A DNA stretch of 64,000 bases from positions 3,438,501 through 3,502,500 of the forward strand of contig NZ_CP017241.1 of the NCBI RefSeq assembly GCF_001908375.1, given 5' to 3'. Below, piece by piece: positions 20,194 through 32,509 of the stretch (position 1 is its first letter; the number at the start of each line of letters is the position of its first letter). The notes beneath the pieces are model-generated. The model did not search any database and had not been told where the DNA came from. It saw only the letters and a program-made list of their open reading frames with translations. This stretch comes from Rhizobium etli 8C-3 (lineage in GTDB: Bacteria > Pseudomonadota > Alphaproteobacteria > Rhizobiales > Rhizobiaceae). The position numbers and the translations under genes were made by a program.

Positions 20194-20367
20194 TTAAAGC
20201 CCAAGACCTAAAGGTCCCCAATACCAGCAGGCCAGTCCCACGACTGCGCCCAGGGCTACGAATTCCGTTTCAAGGCCGCCGCCGGCAAAAGAGGTTCCGG
20301 CGGAAACTGCCACGGCAAGGCACACAGAGATGAAGGAATGAAGCGGCGAAAATCGATTTTTCATCAT
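20194..20367 (-). CDS. Small putative membrane protein between gltB and gltD
   Basis: Reading frame of 57 codons starting at a tandem ATGATG, 5 bases after GGAAAG. It encodes a basic N-terminus (MMKNRFSPLH), one hydrophobic segment (ISVCLAVAVSAGTSFAGGG) and a second one (FVALGAVVGLACWYWGPLGLGL). It fits a one- or two-helix membrane protein or a short exported peptide. It fills most of the 257-base gap between gltB and gltD on the same strand and would be cotranscribed with them. No family is recognised; coding status is supported only by the site and the hydrophobic pattern. Confidence 0.5.
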   Translation of the reverse strand: MMKNRFSPLHSFISVCLAVAVSAGTSFAGGGLETEFVALGAVVGLACWYWGPLGLGL

Positions 20368-20431
20368 CGTTCTTTCCAGCATCCTCCATGCCGCTCGTCG
20401 AAGCAGTGGCAGATTCAGCGTCTTGGAGCAC

Positions 20432-25153
<4,722 letters not shown>

Positions 25154-25676
25154 CTTTCCCTCCTGTCAAAGCCCGCGAGTGGGCGTCTCCTTGTCGCGCG
25201 CCGTCCCTTGAAAAGGGGTTCGGCGCGTGACAGCGCTGTTGCATTGTCGAAGATCCGGTCGCGTTGGCCCGCCAAAAGCGAGCCGTTGCGCTCCGCGCCT
25301 GCCAGTCGCCGCCGCGCGGCCTTGGCTGCGCTCGGGTGGACTATAGCGTGAAACCCTGCAAAGGTCAGGGCTTTCGGCGCCTCTTCGGCCGTTTAGGCCA
25401 AAATAGGACAGCAACACTGTCCTAATTCATCAGTTCTATGCCAGAAACCTATGCGCTCCGCAAGAGCGCGCGTTTAAAAAACCTCGTTTTGCGACGGAAG
25501 ATTGCCAGATTGGAGAAAATGGCGAAATTAAATTACACCGCACCACGCTATTTTGTTTATTGATTGCGCAGTTCAATATTTGTGATGCATTGCGACGCAG
25601 ATGTTTGACGGCGTGAAGCTTTGGCGTAATGTCCCTGCCGAACCTGCCAACCCCCCGCATTCCCCAACGGTCCTCC
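25154..25676. other. Intergenic region between gltB and the threonine aldolase gene
   Basis: 523 bases without a convincing gene. It holds the divergent control regions: an AT-rich stretch near 25500-25600 and a 21-bp inverted repeat at 25404-25424. A short GC hairpin (GCGCTC / GAGCGC, about 25453-25469) precedes an A-rich tract. The frames seen here have no plausible ribosome-binding site or family resemblance. Confidence 0.7.
25404..25424. promoter_or_regulatory. 21-bp inverted repeat, candidate operator upstream of gltB
   Basis: TAGGACAG-CAACA-CTGTCCTA is a perfect 8-bp dyad with a 5-base spacer, about 250 bases upstream of both gltB and the threonine aldolase start. It has no T run and so is more like a dimeric-regulator site than a terminator. 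The regulator is not identified. Confidence 0.5.
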
Positions 25677-26729
25677 ATGTATTTTGCTTCCGACAACTGG
25701 GCTGGCGCCCATCAATCGATTGCCCAACGCCTGCTCGAGGCTTCCGCGGGGTTCGCGTCCGCATACGGCACCAGCGACCTCGACAGGAAAGTCGAGGCAC
25801 GCTTTTGCGAGGTCTTCGAGCGTAACGTCGCCGTCTTCTTTGTCGCGACCGGAACGGCTGCGAATTCGCTTTCGCTCGCCAGCGTCCAGCGCCCCGGCGG
25901 CGTCACCTTCTGTCATTCGGAAGCCCACGTCATCGAGGACGAATGTGGCGCACCGGAATTTTTCTCCGACTCCGCTCGCCTTGTCGCCGTTGCCGGGGAC
26001 TCCGGCAAGATCGATCCAGCAAAGCTTTCGGCGAAGATTGCAAGCTTCCCCGAGGATGCTGTGCACCATGGCCGCGCCAGCGCCATCACCATCACCCAGG
26101 CAACCGAAATCGGCACGGTCTACTCGTTGCCGGAAATCGGCGAGATTTCAGCCATCGCAAGAAAGAGGAGCCTTGCCCTTCACATGGATGGAGCACGTTT
26201 TGCCAACGCGCTCGTTGCGCTCGGCGCAACGCCTGCCGAAATGACATGGAAACGCGGGGTGGACATGCTTTCCTTCGGCGGCACCAAGAACGGCTGCTGG
26301 TGCGCCGAGGCGATTGTCTTCTTCAATCCGGACGAGGCCAAAGAGATGCCATTTATCCGCAAGCGGGCGGCACAGCTCTTTTCCAAGTCGCGCTTCATCG
26401 CCGCCCAGTTCGATGCCTATTTCGACAATGGTCTCTGGCTCGACCTTGCCCGCCACGCAAACGACATGGCCGACGGCCTTCGTGCCGGCATCGGCGCTAG
26501 CAATTGCGCCAGACTCGCCTGGCCCACTGCCTCCAACGAAGTCTTCGCCGTCATCACCAAGAGCGCGGCAAGGACTGCTGAAAAAAGGGGGGCAGCGTTC
26601 TACGAGTGGTCGATTCCGGCCGCAACGCCTGACCTCGTCGACGACAACGAGACGCTGATCCGCCTCGTCACCAGCTTCGCCACGACAAAAGCCGATGTCG
26701 ACGGCTTCCTGAAGTGTCTGGCGGCATAA
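25677..26729 (+). CDS. Low-specificity L-threonine aldolase
   Basis: PLP enzyme (fold type I) of 350 residues that splits L-threonine or L-allo-threonine to glycine and acetaldehyde. The PLP lysine is at about residue 204 in LSFGGTKNG. The N-terminal FASDNWAGAH and TGTAANSL are typical of the beta-eliminating-lyase-like threonine aldolases. The ATG at 25677 (MYFASDNW) is chosen by family resemblance. An upstream ATG at 25629 adds 16 residues, and neither has a clear ribosome-binding site. Confidence 0.92.
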   Translation: MYFASDNWAGAHQSIAQRLLEASAGFASAYGTSDLDRKVEARFCEVFERNVAVFFVATGTAANSLSLASVQRPGGVTFCHSEAHVIEDECGAPEFFSDSARLVAVAGDSGKIDPAKLSAKIASFPEDAVHHGRASAITITQATEIGTVYSLPEIGEISAIARKRSLALHMDGARFANALVALGATPAEMTWKRGVDMLSFGGTKNGCWCAEAIVFFNPDEAKEMPFIRKRAAQLFSKSRFIAAQFDAYFDNGLWLDLARHANDMADGLRAGIGASNCARLAWPTASNEVFAVITKSAARTAEKRGAAFYEWSIPAATPDLVDDNETLIRLVTSFATTKADVDGFLKCLAA

Positions 26730-26742
26730 AGCTCGGTAGCAC

Positions 26743-26871
26743 CTAGTTCTGATGGCCATAGACGGCGGATTGCGGGGCACCCTCATCCGTCTTTTCCGCC
26801 TCGTGTCCAATCACCAGGATCATCATTACACAGGCCACCAGCCCGGAAACGAAGAGTACGCCATACATCAT
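26743..26871 (-). CDS. 42-residue single-pass membrane protein
   Basis: Short frame starting with ATGATG and preceded by AAAGGA at normal distance. It encodes a hydrophobic helix from residue 3 to about 22 (YGVLFVSGLVACVMMILVIG) followed by a hydrophilic tail (HEAEKTDEGAPQSAVYGHQN). The ribosome-binding site, clean helix-plus-tail design and position in an otherwise empty 347-base gap support coding. It is convergent with the threonine aldolase gene. No family recognised; function unknown. Confidence 0.62.
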   Translation of the reverse strand: MMYGVLFVSGLVACVMMILVIGHEAEKTDEGAPQSAVYGHQN

Positions 26872-27076
26872 CGGTCCGTCCTTTCTTGCCCCGAACGACG
26901 ACCATATTGGTTCCTAACGTAGGAGCCGTAATATCAACAAATAGCTAAGCGACAAGGTTGAAAGGGGCTTAAGACGGTAAGCAGCCGGTTAACCTTCCGT
27001 CCGGCGAACGCATGGGACCCTTATCTTATGGAACTTGGTGGGCACTCAACCGTTTATAAGCGAAAGGTGAAGTGCC

Positions 27077-27562
27077 ATGAAAAAAATAGCAGTCGTTCTT
27101 GTGTCGCTCGTGACTGCCTTGACCAGCGTACCACCTGCCGAGGCGTTTCCTGCGATCAATCTGGAAAAGCCGAAAGTCGCATCGAACATAGAGCAGATTG
27201 GGGATCGCGACTGGAGCGGATGGAGCAATTTTGCCAGACGCCGGTATATCAAGAGCTGGCGCAACAATCGCGGCGGATACTATGGCGGCAATCGTGGTTA
27301 TCGCTACAACAGATATTATGGTCGCCGGTACCACGATTATGACAATGACAACGACGCGGCCGCAATTATCGGCGGATTGGCGCTCGGTGCGATCGTCGGC
27401 GGCGCCCTGGCTCAGCCCTACTATGGCGCCCCGTCCTCCTATGCTTATGGCGGCAACGGTCATACGAGCTGGTGCTACAGCCGATATCGCTCCTATAGGG
27501 CCTGGGACAATACGTTCCAACCCTATTACGGGCCGCGCCGGCAGTGCGTTTCGCCCTATTGA
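27077..27562 (+). CDS. BA14K family exported protein
   Basis: Secreted protein of 161 residues with a signal peptide (hydrophobic AVVLVSLVTALTSVP, cleavage at AEAF near residue 24). A Tyr/Arg/Gly/Asn-rich middle (about 65-100) and one hydrophobic segment (AAAIIGGLALGAIVGGALA) follow. The C-terminus matches the BA14K domain (WCYSRYRSYRAWDNTFQPYY and PRRQCVSPY with its paired cysteines). The Brucella prototype is a 14-kDa immunoreactive protein with lectin-like activity. Start has AAGGTG upstream; a terminator follows at once. Confidence 0.88.
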   Translation: MKKIAVVLVSLVTALTSVPPAEAFPAINLEKPKVASNIEQIGDRDWSGWSNFARRRYIKSWRNNRGGYYGGNRGYRYNRYYGRRYHDYDNDNDAAAIIGGLALGAIVGGALAQPYYGAPSSYAYGGNGHTSWCYSRYRSYRAWDNTFQPYYGPRRQCVSPY

Positions 27563-27576
27563 TCGGCAAGCAACCG

Positions 27577-27600
27577 AAACCCGCCGTCTGGCGGGTTTCT
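27577..27600 (+). terminator. Hairpin terminator between BA14K and the LysR gene
   Basis: A perfect 9-bp stem AAACCCGCC / GGCGGGTTT with a 4-base loop lies 14 bases after the BA14K stop. The A/T flanks make it usable from both strands of this convergent pair. Confidence 0.8.
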
Positions 27601-27601
27601 A

Positions 27602-28459
27602 TTATGCGGCCGATCGCAAACCCCGCACCTTTCCAACAATGTCCTCCGAAAGCGCCGACACCAGTGCCTGATCGGCGCCCTTGCGCGGCACCAGCACGAA
27701 TTCCACATCCTCCAGCAGCGGCAGCCCTGCCGTGCCGATTTCTTTCAAACCCGAGGGGGCCATGCTGCGGGGCTGCACCAGGACTCCCATTCCGGCCCGC
27801 GCTGCGGCCGTAAGCCCGCTCAGGCTGCCGCAGGTACAGACGATCCGCCAGGGCACCTGCATCCGGCTGAGGGCCTCCAGTGCAATGCTGCGCGTCACGC
27901 TTGGCGGCGGGAAGGCGATCAACGGCAATGGCTCCTGGGCAAGCACATGTTCCGGATCGCGCGCCAGCCAGACCAGCGGCTCGCGATAGACGAGTCGGCC
28001 ACGGGCATCGCCGAGCCGGCGCTTGGCAAGCACCAGATCGATCTCGCCATTGTCCTGCATCTCGTAAAGCGCACCCGATAACGCGACCGTCAACTCGAGG
28101 TCGACCGACGGATGCGACCGCACGAAATCCTCCAGCACGGCCGGAAGCTGGCTGGTCACGAAATCTTCCGAGACGCCGAGGCGGAGGCGGCCGCGCAGAC
28201 TGTTTTCCTTGAAAAGCGACCGAACCTGCCCTTCGATGGAAAGCATCATGCGCGCATGCGAAAGCAGCGCCTCGCCATCTGCGGTGAGCACGACCTTGTG
28301 GGTGTCGCGCGCCAGTAGCTTTCGCCCAAGTGACGTTTCCAGCCGCTGGACGTGCTGGCTGACGGTAGACTGACCGAGCCCCAAACGCTCTGCGGCGAGC
28401 GTGAAACTGCCCATCTGCTCGACGGCAACGAAGCTGCGCAACTGCGTAAGATCAAGCAT
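27602..28459 (-). CDS. LysR family transcriptional regulator
   Basis: DNA-binding regulator of about 285 residues with an N-terminal winged helix (DLTQLRSFVAVEQMGSFTLA, then QSTVSQHVQRLE) and a C-terminal effector-binding domain. The frame is open from a TTG at 28519 but the family start is MLDLTQLRSF at 28459. It is divergent from the bile-acid/sodium symporter family gene, with 95 bases between them holding a palindrome, the classic LysR arrangement. It probably controls that transporter; the ligand is unknown. Confidence 0.9.
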   Translation of the reverse strand: MLDLTQLRSFVAVEQMGSFTLAAERLGLGQSTVSQHVQRLETSLGRKLLARDTHKVVLTADGEALLSHARMMLSIEGQVRSLFKENSLRGRLRLGVSEDFVTSQLPAVLEDFVRSHPSVDLELTVALSGALYEMQDNGEIDLVLAKRRLGDARGRLVYREPLVWLARDPEHVLAQEPLPLIAFPPPSVTRSIALEALSRMQVPWRIVCTCGSLSGLTAAARAGMGVLVQPRSMAPSGLKEIGTAGLPLLEDVEFVLVPRKGADQALVSALSEDIVGKVRGLRSAA

Positions 28460-28476
28460 GATGTATCCCGGTTCGC

Positions 28477-28489
28477 AATAACTGTTATT
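28477..28489. promoter_or_regulatory. Palindrome in the LysR-symporter divergent promoter
   Basis: AATAAC-T-GTTATT is a perfect 13-base dyad located 18 bases upstream of the regulator start. It contains a T-N11-A spacing as expected of LysR-type sites. The assignment is inference from position and symmetry. Confidence 0.5.
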
Positions 28490-28554
28490 CCTTGCATCCT
28501 GATTCATAATAGAGGACAAGACAACTGTCTTTCTGAGAATTCCGAGAATGCACC

Positions 28555-29559
28555 ATGCGCCGCTTCCTTCCCGATACCTTCACGATCCTGCTCGTCTCTA
28601 CCGTCATTCTTGCCTCGCTGCTTCCGGCAAGCGGCGTGTTCGCAGATTATTTCGGCCTCGCCACCGGTCTTGCCATCGCGTTGCTCTTCTTCCTGCATGG
28701 CGCCCGGCTATCCAGCGATGTCGTCGTTGCGGGCATCCTGCACTGGCGGCTGCACCTCGTCATTCTTGCGACGACGTTCGCCGTATTCCCGCTGCTCGGC
28801 ATGGCGCTCGGCCTCATACCGGATTGGATCCTGCCCCAGCCCCTTTATCTCGGCATCCTTTTCTTGTGCGTCCTGCCGTCCACGGTGCAATCCTCCATCG
28901 CCTTCACCTCGATTGCCGGCGGCAATGTGCCCGCCGCCATCTGCTCGGCCTCCGCTTCCAACATCTTCGGCATGTTCCTGACGCCGCTGCTCGTCGGCCT
29001 GCTCTTTTCCGTCGGCGGCCATGGCGGCTTTTCCTGGGATGCGCTGGAGAAGATCCTGCTGCAATTGCTTGCTCCCTTCGTGGCCGGGCAGTTCCTGCAG
29101 CCCTTTATCGGCGGCTGGATCCGCGCGAAGAAGAAAATCCTGATGCCGGTCGATCGCGGATCGATCCTGATGGTTGTCTATCTCGCCTTCAGCGCCGCAG
29201 TCGTCGAGGGACTGTGGCAGACTTTTTCGGTAAGAGACATCGCGGTCGTCGTCGTGCTCGACATGTTGCTGCTCGCGATCGTCCTGCTGCTCACGATGCA
29301 TGGCAGCCGCCTTGTCGGCTTCAACAAGGCCGACGAGATTACCATCACTTTCTGCGGCTCGAAAAAGAGCCTGGCAAGTGGCGTGCCGATGGCAAGCGTC
29401 ATCTTCGCCGGCCAGTCGGTCGGCGCCATCGTTCTGCCGCTGATGCTCTTCCACCAGATCCAGCTGATGGTCTGCGCGGTGATCGCGCAAAAATATGCCG
29501 CAGCGGCTGCGCATCGGATAACAAAAGAGGAAGCCGAAGAGGCTGCAAGCCCAGCCTGA
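28555..29559 (+). CDS. Bile acid:sodium symporter family protein (SBF-like)
   Basis: Inner-membrane transporter of 334 residues with about ten hydrophobic helices spread over its length, for example FTILLVSTVILASLLPASGVF at the N-terminus. The family-like segment PSTVQSSIAFTSIAGGNVPAAICSASASN sits near residue 105-130, and a second, inverted-repeat-like segment is SGVPMASVIFAGQSVGAIVLP. It resembles the YfeH/SBF-like branch of the bile-acid/sodium symporters; the natural substrate of this branch is not established. The divergent LysR gene is its likely regulator. The last residues are charged (KEEAEEAAS), cytoplasmic. Confidence 0.88.
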   Translation: MRRFLPDTFTILLVSTVILASLLPASGVFADYFGLATGLAIALLFFLHGARLSSDVVVAGILHWRLHLVILATTFAVFPLLGMALGLIPDWILPQPLYLGILFLCVLPSTVQSSIAFTSIAGGNVPAAICSASASNIFGMFLTPLLVGLLFSVGGHGGFSWDALEKILLQLLAPFVAGQFLQPFIGGWIRAKKKILMPVDRGSILMVVYLAFSAAVVEGLWQTFSVRDIAVVVVLDMLLLAIVLLLTMHGSRLVGFNKADEITITFCGSKKSLASGVPMASVIFAGQSVGAIVLPLMLFHQIQLMVCAVIAQKYAAAAAHRITKEEAEEAASPA

Positions 29560-29571
29560 TCTGCAGCCGAC

Positions 29572-29607
29572 AAAAAAGCGGCGCCCAACGAACGCCGCCT
29601 GTCTTTT
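29572..29607. terminator. Bidirectional terminator between symporter and hsp20
   Basis: Stem GCGGCG / CGCCGC (29578-29583 and 29593-29598) is flanked by six A residues on the left and a T-rich tract on the right. It can end both the plus-strand symporter and, with its TTTTTT on the complementary strand, the minus-strand hsp20 gene. Confidence 0.8.
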
Positions 29608-29627
29608 CCAATCCTGGGAGGGATCGT

Positions 29628-30095
29628 TTAGTTGGAGACCTGAGCCTCGATAGCCTTCGGCGCGCTTACAGGCTCTGCGGAAATCGCGATCTTGCGCGGC
29701 TTCATGGCTTCGGGGATGCTGCGAAGAAGGTCGATATGAAGCAGGCCGTTCTTCAGCGAAGCGGCGGTCACCTCGACGTGATCGGCAAGCTGGAAGCGGC
29801 GCTCGAAGGCGCGCTTGGCGATGCCGCGATAGAGGAACTCGCTGCCCTGCGCGTTCTCTTCGCTCTTCAGGCCCTTGACGGTCAGCGCGTGGGCCTGAGC
29901 CTCGATGGAGATTTCGCTTTCATCGAAACCGGCAACGGCCATGGTGACGCGGTAGGTGTTCTCACCGGTGCGCTCGATGTTGTAGGGTGGATAGGTATTG
30001 CCCTGATCCGGCTGAGCCAGGCTGTCGAGCATGGTGAAGAGACGGTCGAAACCGACGGTCGAACGATAAAGTGGAGAAAAGTCTACGTGACGCAT
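29628..30095 (-). CDS. Hsp20 family small heat-shock protein (IbpA-like)
   Basis: Chaperone of 155 residues that holds unfolding proteins in a refoldable state. The N-terminal MRHVDFSPLYRSTVGFDRLF is typical of proteobacterial IbpA types. The alpha-crystallin domain spans about residues 38-128 (YPPYNIERTGENTYRVTMAV to the ERRFQLADHV strand), and GLLHIDLLRSIPE carries the C-terminal end of the domain. The upstream sequence carries a sigma-32-like promoter and a ROSE thermometer that buries the ribosome-binding site, so expression should rise on heat shock at both transcription and translation. Confidence 0.95.
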   Translation of the reverse strand: MRHVDFSPLYRSTVGFDRLFTMLDSLAQPDQGNTYPPYNIERTGENTYRVTMAVAGFDESEISIEAQAHALTVKGLKSEENAQGSEFLYRGIAKRAFERRFQLADHVEVTAASLKNGLLHIDLLRSIPEAMKPRKIAISAEPVSAPKAIEAQVSN

Positions 30096-30194
30096 GATGT
30101 CCTCCTGAAGGAAGCGACGTGTTGCGATAATTGCCCCTGAAACCCCTTATTCGGCAGCTTCGGGACGGTTCAGCGGACCCGTTTGGCACCCGCA
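30096..30194 (-). promoter_or_regulatory. ROSE-type RNA thermometer in the hsp20 leader
   Basis: The 99-base leader predicted from the promoter is the usual ROSE length. Its last hairpin pairs GTC-CTTC (30118-30111, with G30115 bulged out) with GGAGGAC (30105-30099) around a CTTCA loop. This hides the whole AGGAGG site at 30106-30101. The TCGCT stretch and the single bulged G opposite the ribosome-binding site are the hallmarks of ROSE elements described for rhizobial small heat-shock genes. At high temperature the hairpin should open and allow translation. Confidence 0.8.
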
Positions 30195-30200
30195 GAATTC

Positions 30201-30229
30201 AGATGGTGATCGGCTTTCCTCAGTTCAAG
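30201..30229 (-). promoter_or_regulatory. Sigma-32 (RpoH) type promoter of hsp20
   Basis: Read on the minus strand: CTTGAA at 30229-30224, a 15-base spacer, then CACCATCT at 30208-30201. This matches the heat-shock consensus CTTGAA / CCCCATNT at 13 of 14 positions. Transcription would begin near 30194. Confidence 0.72.
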
Positions 30230-30499
30230 ACCTTTTGGAAGCCTGGTGAACGGGGCATGAACGCGAGGTTTTGCGTGCGTTCAGCAGCACGTCTGTAAAA
30301 CTAGTCATTGTCGGGTAATCAAACTGGCCCGATGGCTGAAGTGCATCGTCCCTTCTTCTTCAGTCCGATTTACGGCCGGCGCCGGGCAGATCTCAAATCG
30401 CCCCGCCGGTCTCTTTTTATTCGCTCCGCGCTTAACTGTTGATTTTCCGTCCCCGTGCATTATCCCCTAGACCGAAAGCGGCATCGAAAGCAGCGGCTC

Positions 30500-31474
30500 A
30501 TGGACAGCGTCCTTATTTCGACACCTGACAATCCGGTCCCGGACAGCCGTACCGAAGGCTATTTCGAGACACATGACGGCTTGAAGCTGCGCTATGCGGT
30601 GTTCCGCTCCGATGCCTCGGTTGCAAAAGGCACGGTCGTCATCCTGCAGGGACGCAACGAATGCATCGAGAAATATTTCGAGACGATCGGCGACCTGACG
30701 GCGAAGGGCTTCTGGGTTGCGATCTTCGATCTTCGTGGCCAGGGCGGTTCGCCACGGCTCATCAAGAAGCGCCAGCATGGCCATGTGAGGCGCTTTTCCG
30801 ATTACGAGCGAGACCTCGACAGCTTTCTGGAAAAGGTCGTGCTGCCCGACACCCGCCTGCCCTTCTACCTGCTCGGTCACTCGACCGGTGGCCTGATTGC
30901 GCTTTCGGCCGCTCCCTATCTTGCAACACGCATTGAACGCATGGTGCTTTCGGCGCCCTTCATCGGCCTGATCGGCCAGGCAGCGTCTGCCACGACCATC
31001 CGCCGCCTGGCCGCCACGGCCTGCTCGCTCGGACTTGGCTCGCTGCCATTGAGCCGCAAGCTACGGGAGCTTCCGTTCCAGGACAATCCGCTGACATCGG
31101 ACGCGGTGCGTTACGAGCGCAACCTCGCCATGATGAGGGAGCATCCGGAACTGATGCTCGGCCCCCCGACCGCGCGCTGGGTCCATGAATCGTTCAAGGC
31201 GATCGACAAGGTTCTGATGCCGAGCCACCTCTTTTCGATTACCATCCCGACGATCGTCATTGCCCCGACCCGCGACGGCGTCGTGCCCTATATCGCGCAG
31301 GAACGGCTTTCGCGATATTTCCGCGCAGCCCAGCTCGTGCCCATCAATGGCGCACGGCACGAGATTTTTCAGGAGCGCGACGCCTACCGCGCCGCAGCAC
31401 TGGCCGCGTTCCACGCATTCATTCCCGGCAGCGATGCCGAGGCCGCTGAAGAGGTCGAAGGATTCGGCGTCTGA
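30500..31474 (+). CDS. Alpha/beta hydrolase (lysophospholipase / monoacylglycerol lipase-like)
   Basis: Serine hydrolase of about 324 residues. The nucleophile elbow GHSTGG is near residue 127, the acid is probably in IAPTRDGVVPY near 257, and the His is in GARHEIFQ near 283. LRGQGGS near 78 supplies the family motif before the elbow. It resembles PldB-like lysophospholipases and monoacylglycerol lipases that act on membrane lipid products. No signal peptide, so cytoplasmic. The ATG at 30500 is preferred to the GTG at 30455, but neither has a clear ribosome-binding site. It ends 12 bases from the convergent phosphatase gene. Confidence 0.87.
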   Translation: MDSVLISTPDNPVPDSRTEGYFETHDGLKLRYAVFRSDASVAKGTVVILQGRNECIEKYFETIGDLTAKGFWVAIFDLRGQGGSPRLIKKRQHGHVRRFSDYERDLDSFLEKVVLPDTRLPFYLLGHSTGGLIALSAAPYLATRIERMVLSAPFIGLIGQAASATTIRRLAATACSLGLGSLPLSRKLRELPFQDNPLTSDAVRYERNLAMMREHPELMLGPPTARWVHESFKAIDKVLMPSHLFSITIPTIVIAPTRDGVVPYIAQERLSRYFRAAQLVPINGARHEIFQERDAYRAAALAAFHAFIPGSDAEAAEEVEGFGV

Positions 31475-31486
31475 GGCGGATGGCGA

Positions 31487-32260
31487 CTAGCGCTGCAGGA
31501 TCGCAAGCGCCTGGTCGTAAACCGCGCGGCTGCCGGCGGCGATGATCGAGCCACCGTTTTCCGGCCTCCCGCCGTCCCAGGTCGTGATGATGCCGCCTGC
31601 ATTTTCGATCACCGGAATGATCCCGCCGACATCGTAGGGCTTGAGGCCGTTTTCGATCACGAGATCGACGTGGCCGGCCGCCAGAAGTGCGTAGGCATAG
31701 CAATCCGTGCCATAGCGGAAGAGCCGGACCTGGCGTTCGATCTCGCGATATTTCTCCATTTCCAAGCCGGTGAAGAGATGCGGCGAGGTGGTGAAGAGGA
31801 TCGCGTTCGAAAGCGTTTCGCAATCACGTGTCTTCAAGCGCCGTTCACCCTCCGGTCCGGAATAGATCGAGCCGTTCTCATCCGCGAAATAGCGTTCGCC
31901 GGTAAAAGGCTGCTCGATCATGCCCATGATCGCCCGCCCGTTCTTCTGTAGCCCGATCAGCGTTCCCCATACCGGCACGCCGGAAATGAAGGCCCGCGTG
32001 CCGTCGATAGGATCGATGATCCAGACATAATCACGGTCCAGGCCAATATCGCCGTGTTCCTCGCCCAGAATGCCATGACTGGGAAAATGCTCTTCGATCA
32101 GCTTGCGAATTGCCGCTTCCGCTGCCCGATCGCCCTCGGTCACGGGATCGAAGCCACTCGAAAGCTTGTTCGTCACATCGAGGCCAGATCGGAATCGCGG
32201 CAGTGTCTCGGCCTTGGCGGCTTCCGCCAGGCAATTGAAGAACGAGCGGTCAGGGAGCAT
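31487..32260 (-). CDS. Inositol monophosphatase family protein, possibly histidinol-phosphatase
   Basis: Magnesium-dependent phosphatase of 257 residues. The metal-site motifs are ILGEEHGD near residues 64-71, IIDPIDGTRAF at 81-91 and PYDVGGIIPVIENAGG near the C-terminus. Sequences of this length next to rhizobial housekeeping genes are often annotated HisN (histidinol-phosphate phosphatase), and the motif DPIDGTRAF is common in that subgroup; that step is otherwise missing a recognised enzyme in many alphaproteobacteria. The distinction from a plain inositol phosphatase cannot be made here. Confidence 0.87.
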   Translation of the reverse strand: MLPDRSFFNCLAEAAKAETLPRFRSGLDVTNKLSSGFDPVTEGDRAAEAAIRKLIEEHFPSHGILGEEHGDIGLDRDYVWIIDPIDGTRAFISGVPVWGTLIGLQKNGRAIMGMIEQPFTGERYFADENGSIYSGPEGERRLKTRDCETLSNAILFTTSPHLFTGLEMEKYREIERQVRLFRYGTDCYAYALLAAGHVDLVIENGLKPYDVGGIIPVIENAGGIITTWDGGRPENGGSIIAAGSRAVYDQALAILQR

Positions 32261-32377
32261 GGATGATCCGTTTTCTAGGCTTGTGGCCGCATTTTCTTAG
32301 CTGAATTGGGCTCGAATGCAAATATACAAGGCATCCTCTCGATTTATGCCTAAAGATTTTGCATCGCAAAATAATGA

Positions 32378-32406
32378 TTGACAATTGTGCAACGCAGCAG
32401 TAGCGT
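32378..32406 (+). promoter_or_regulatory. Promoter of the AbcR-like sRNA
   Basis: TTGACA at 32378-32383, a 17-base spacer and a weak -10 TAGCGT at 32401-32406 place the start near 32412, at the first base of the predicted sRNA hairpin region. Confidence 0.55.
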
Positions 32407-32411
32407 CTTCA

Positions 32412-32491
32412 TACAGTCTTCTGACTGTAAATACCCTCCTTGGGTGTTTCCTCCCTAGACTTAGCCGCGCTGAACAGCGCGGTTCTTTTTT
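32412..32491 (+). ncRNA. AbcR-like trans-acting small RNA (alpha-r15 family)
   Basis: About 80 bases with three hairpins. They are ACAGTC-TTCT-GACTGT, a short ACCC-TCCTT-GGGT, and a terminator stem CCGCGCTG-AA-CAGCGCGG followed by TTCTTTTTT. Between hairpins 2 and 3 lies the unpaired CU-rich GTTTCCTCCCTAGAC, an anti-ribosome-binding-site sequence as used by AbcR RNAs to silence ABC transporter mRNAs with Hfq. From memory, rhizobial AbcR genes lie in a similar genomic setting. Only one copy is present here, whereas several relatives carry two in tandem. Confidence 0.78.
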
Positions 32492-32509
32492 GAGCGACTG
32501 TCCGCAAGC

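Noticed and set aside
25436..25696. Minus-strand frame of 86 codons upstream of gltB
   Set aside because: It lacks a start signal and crosses the first codons of the threonine aldolase gene on the other strand.
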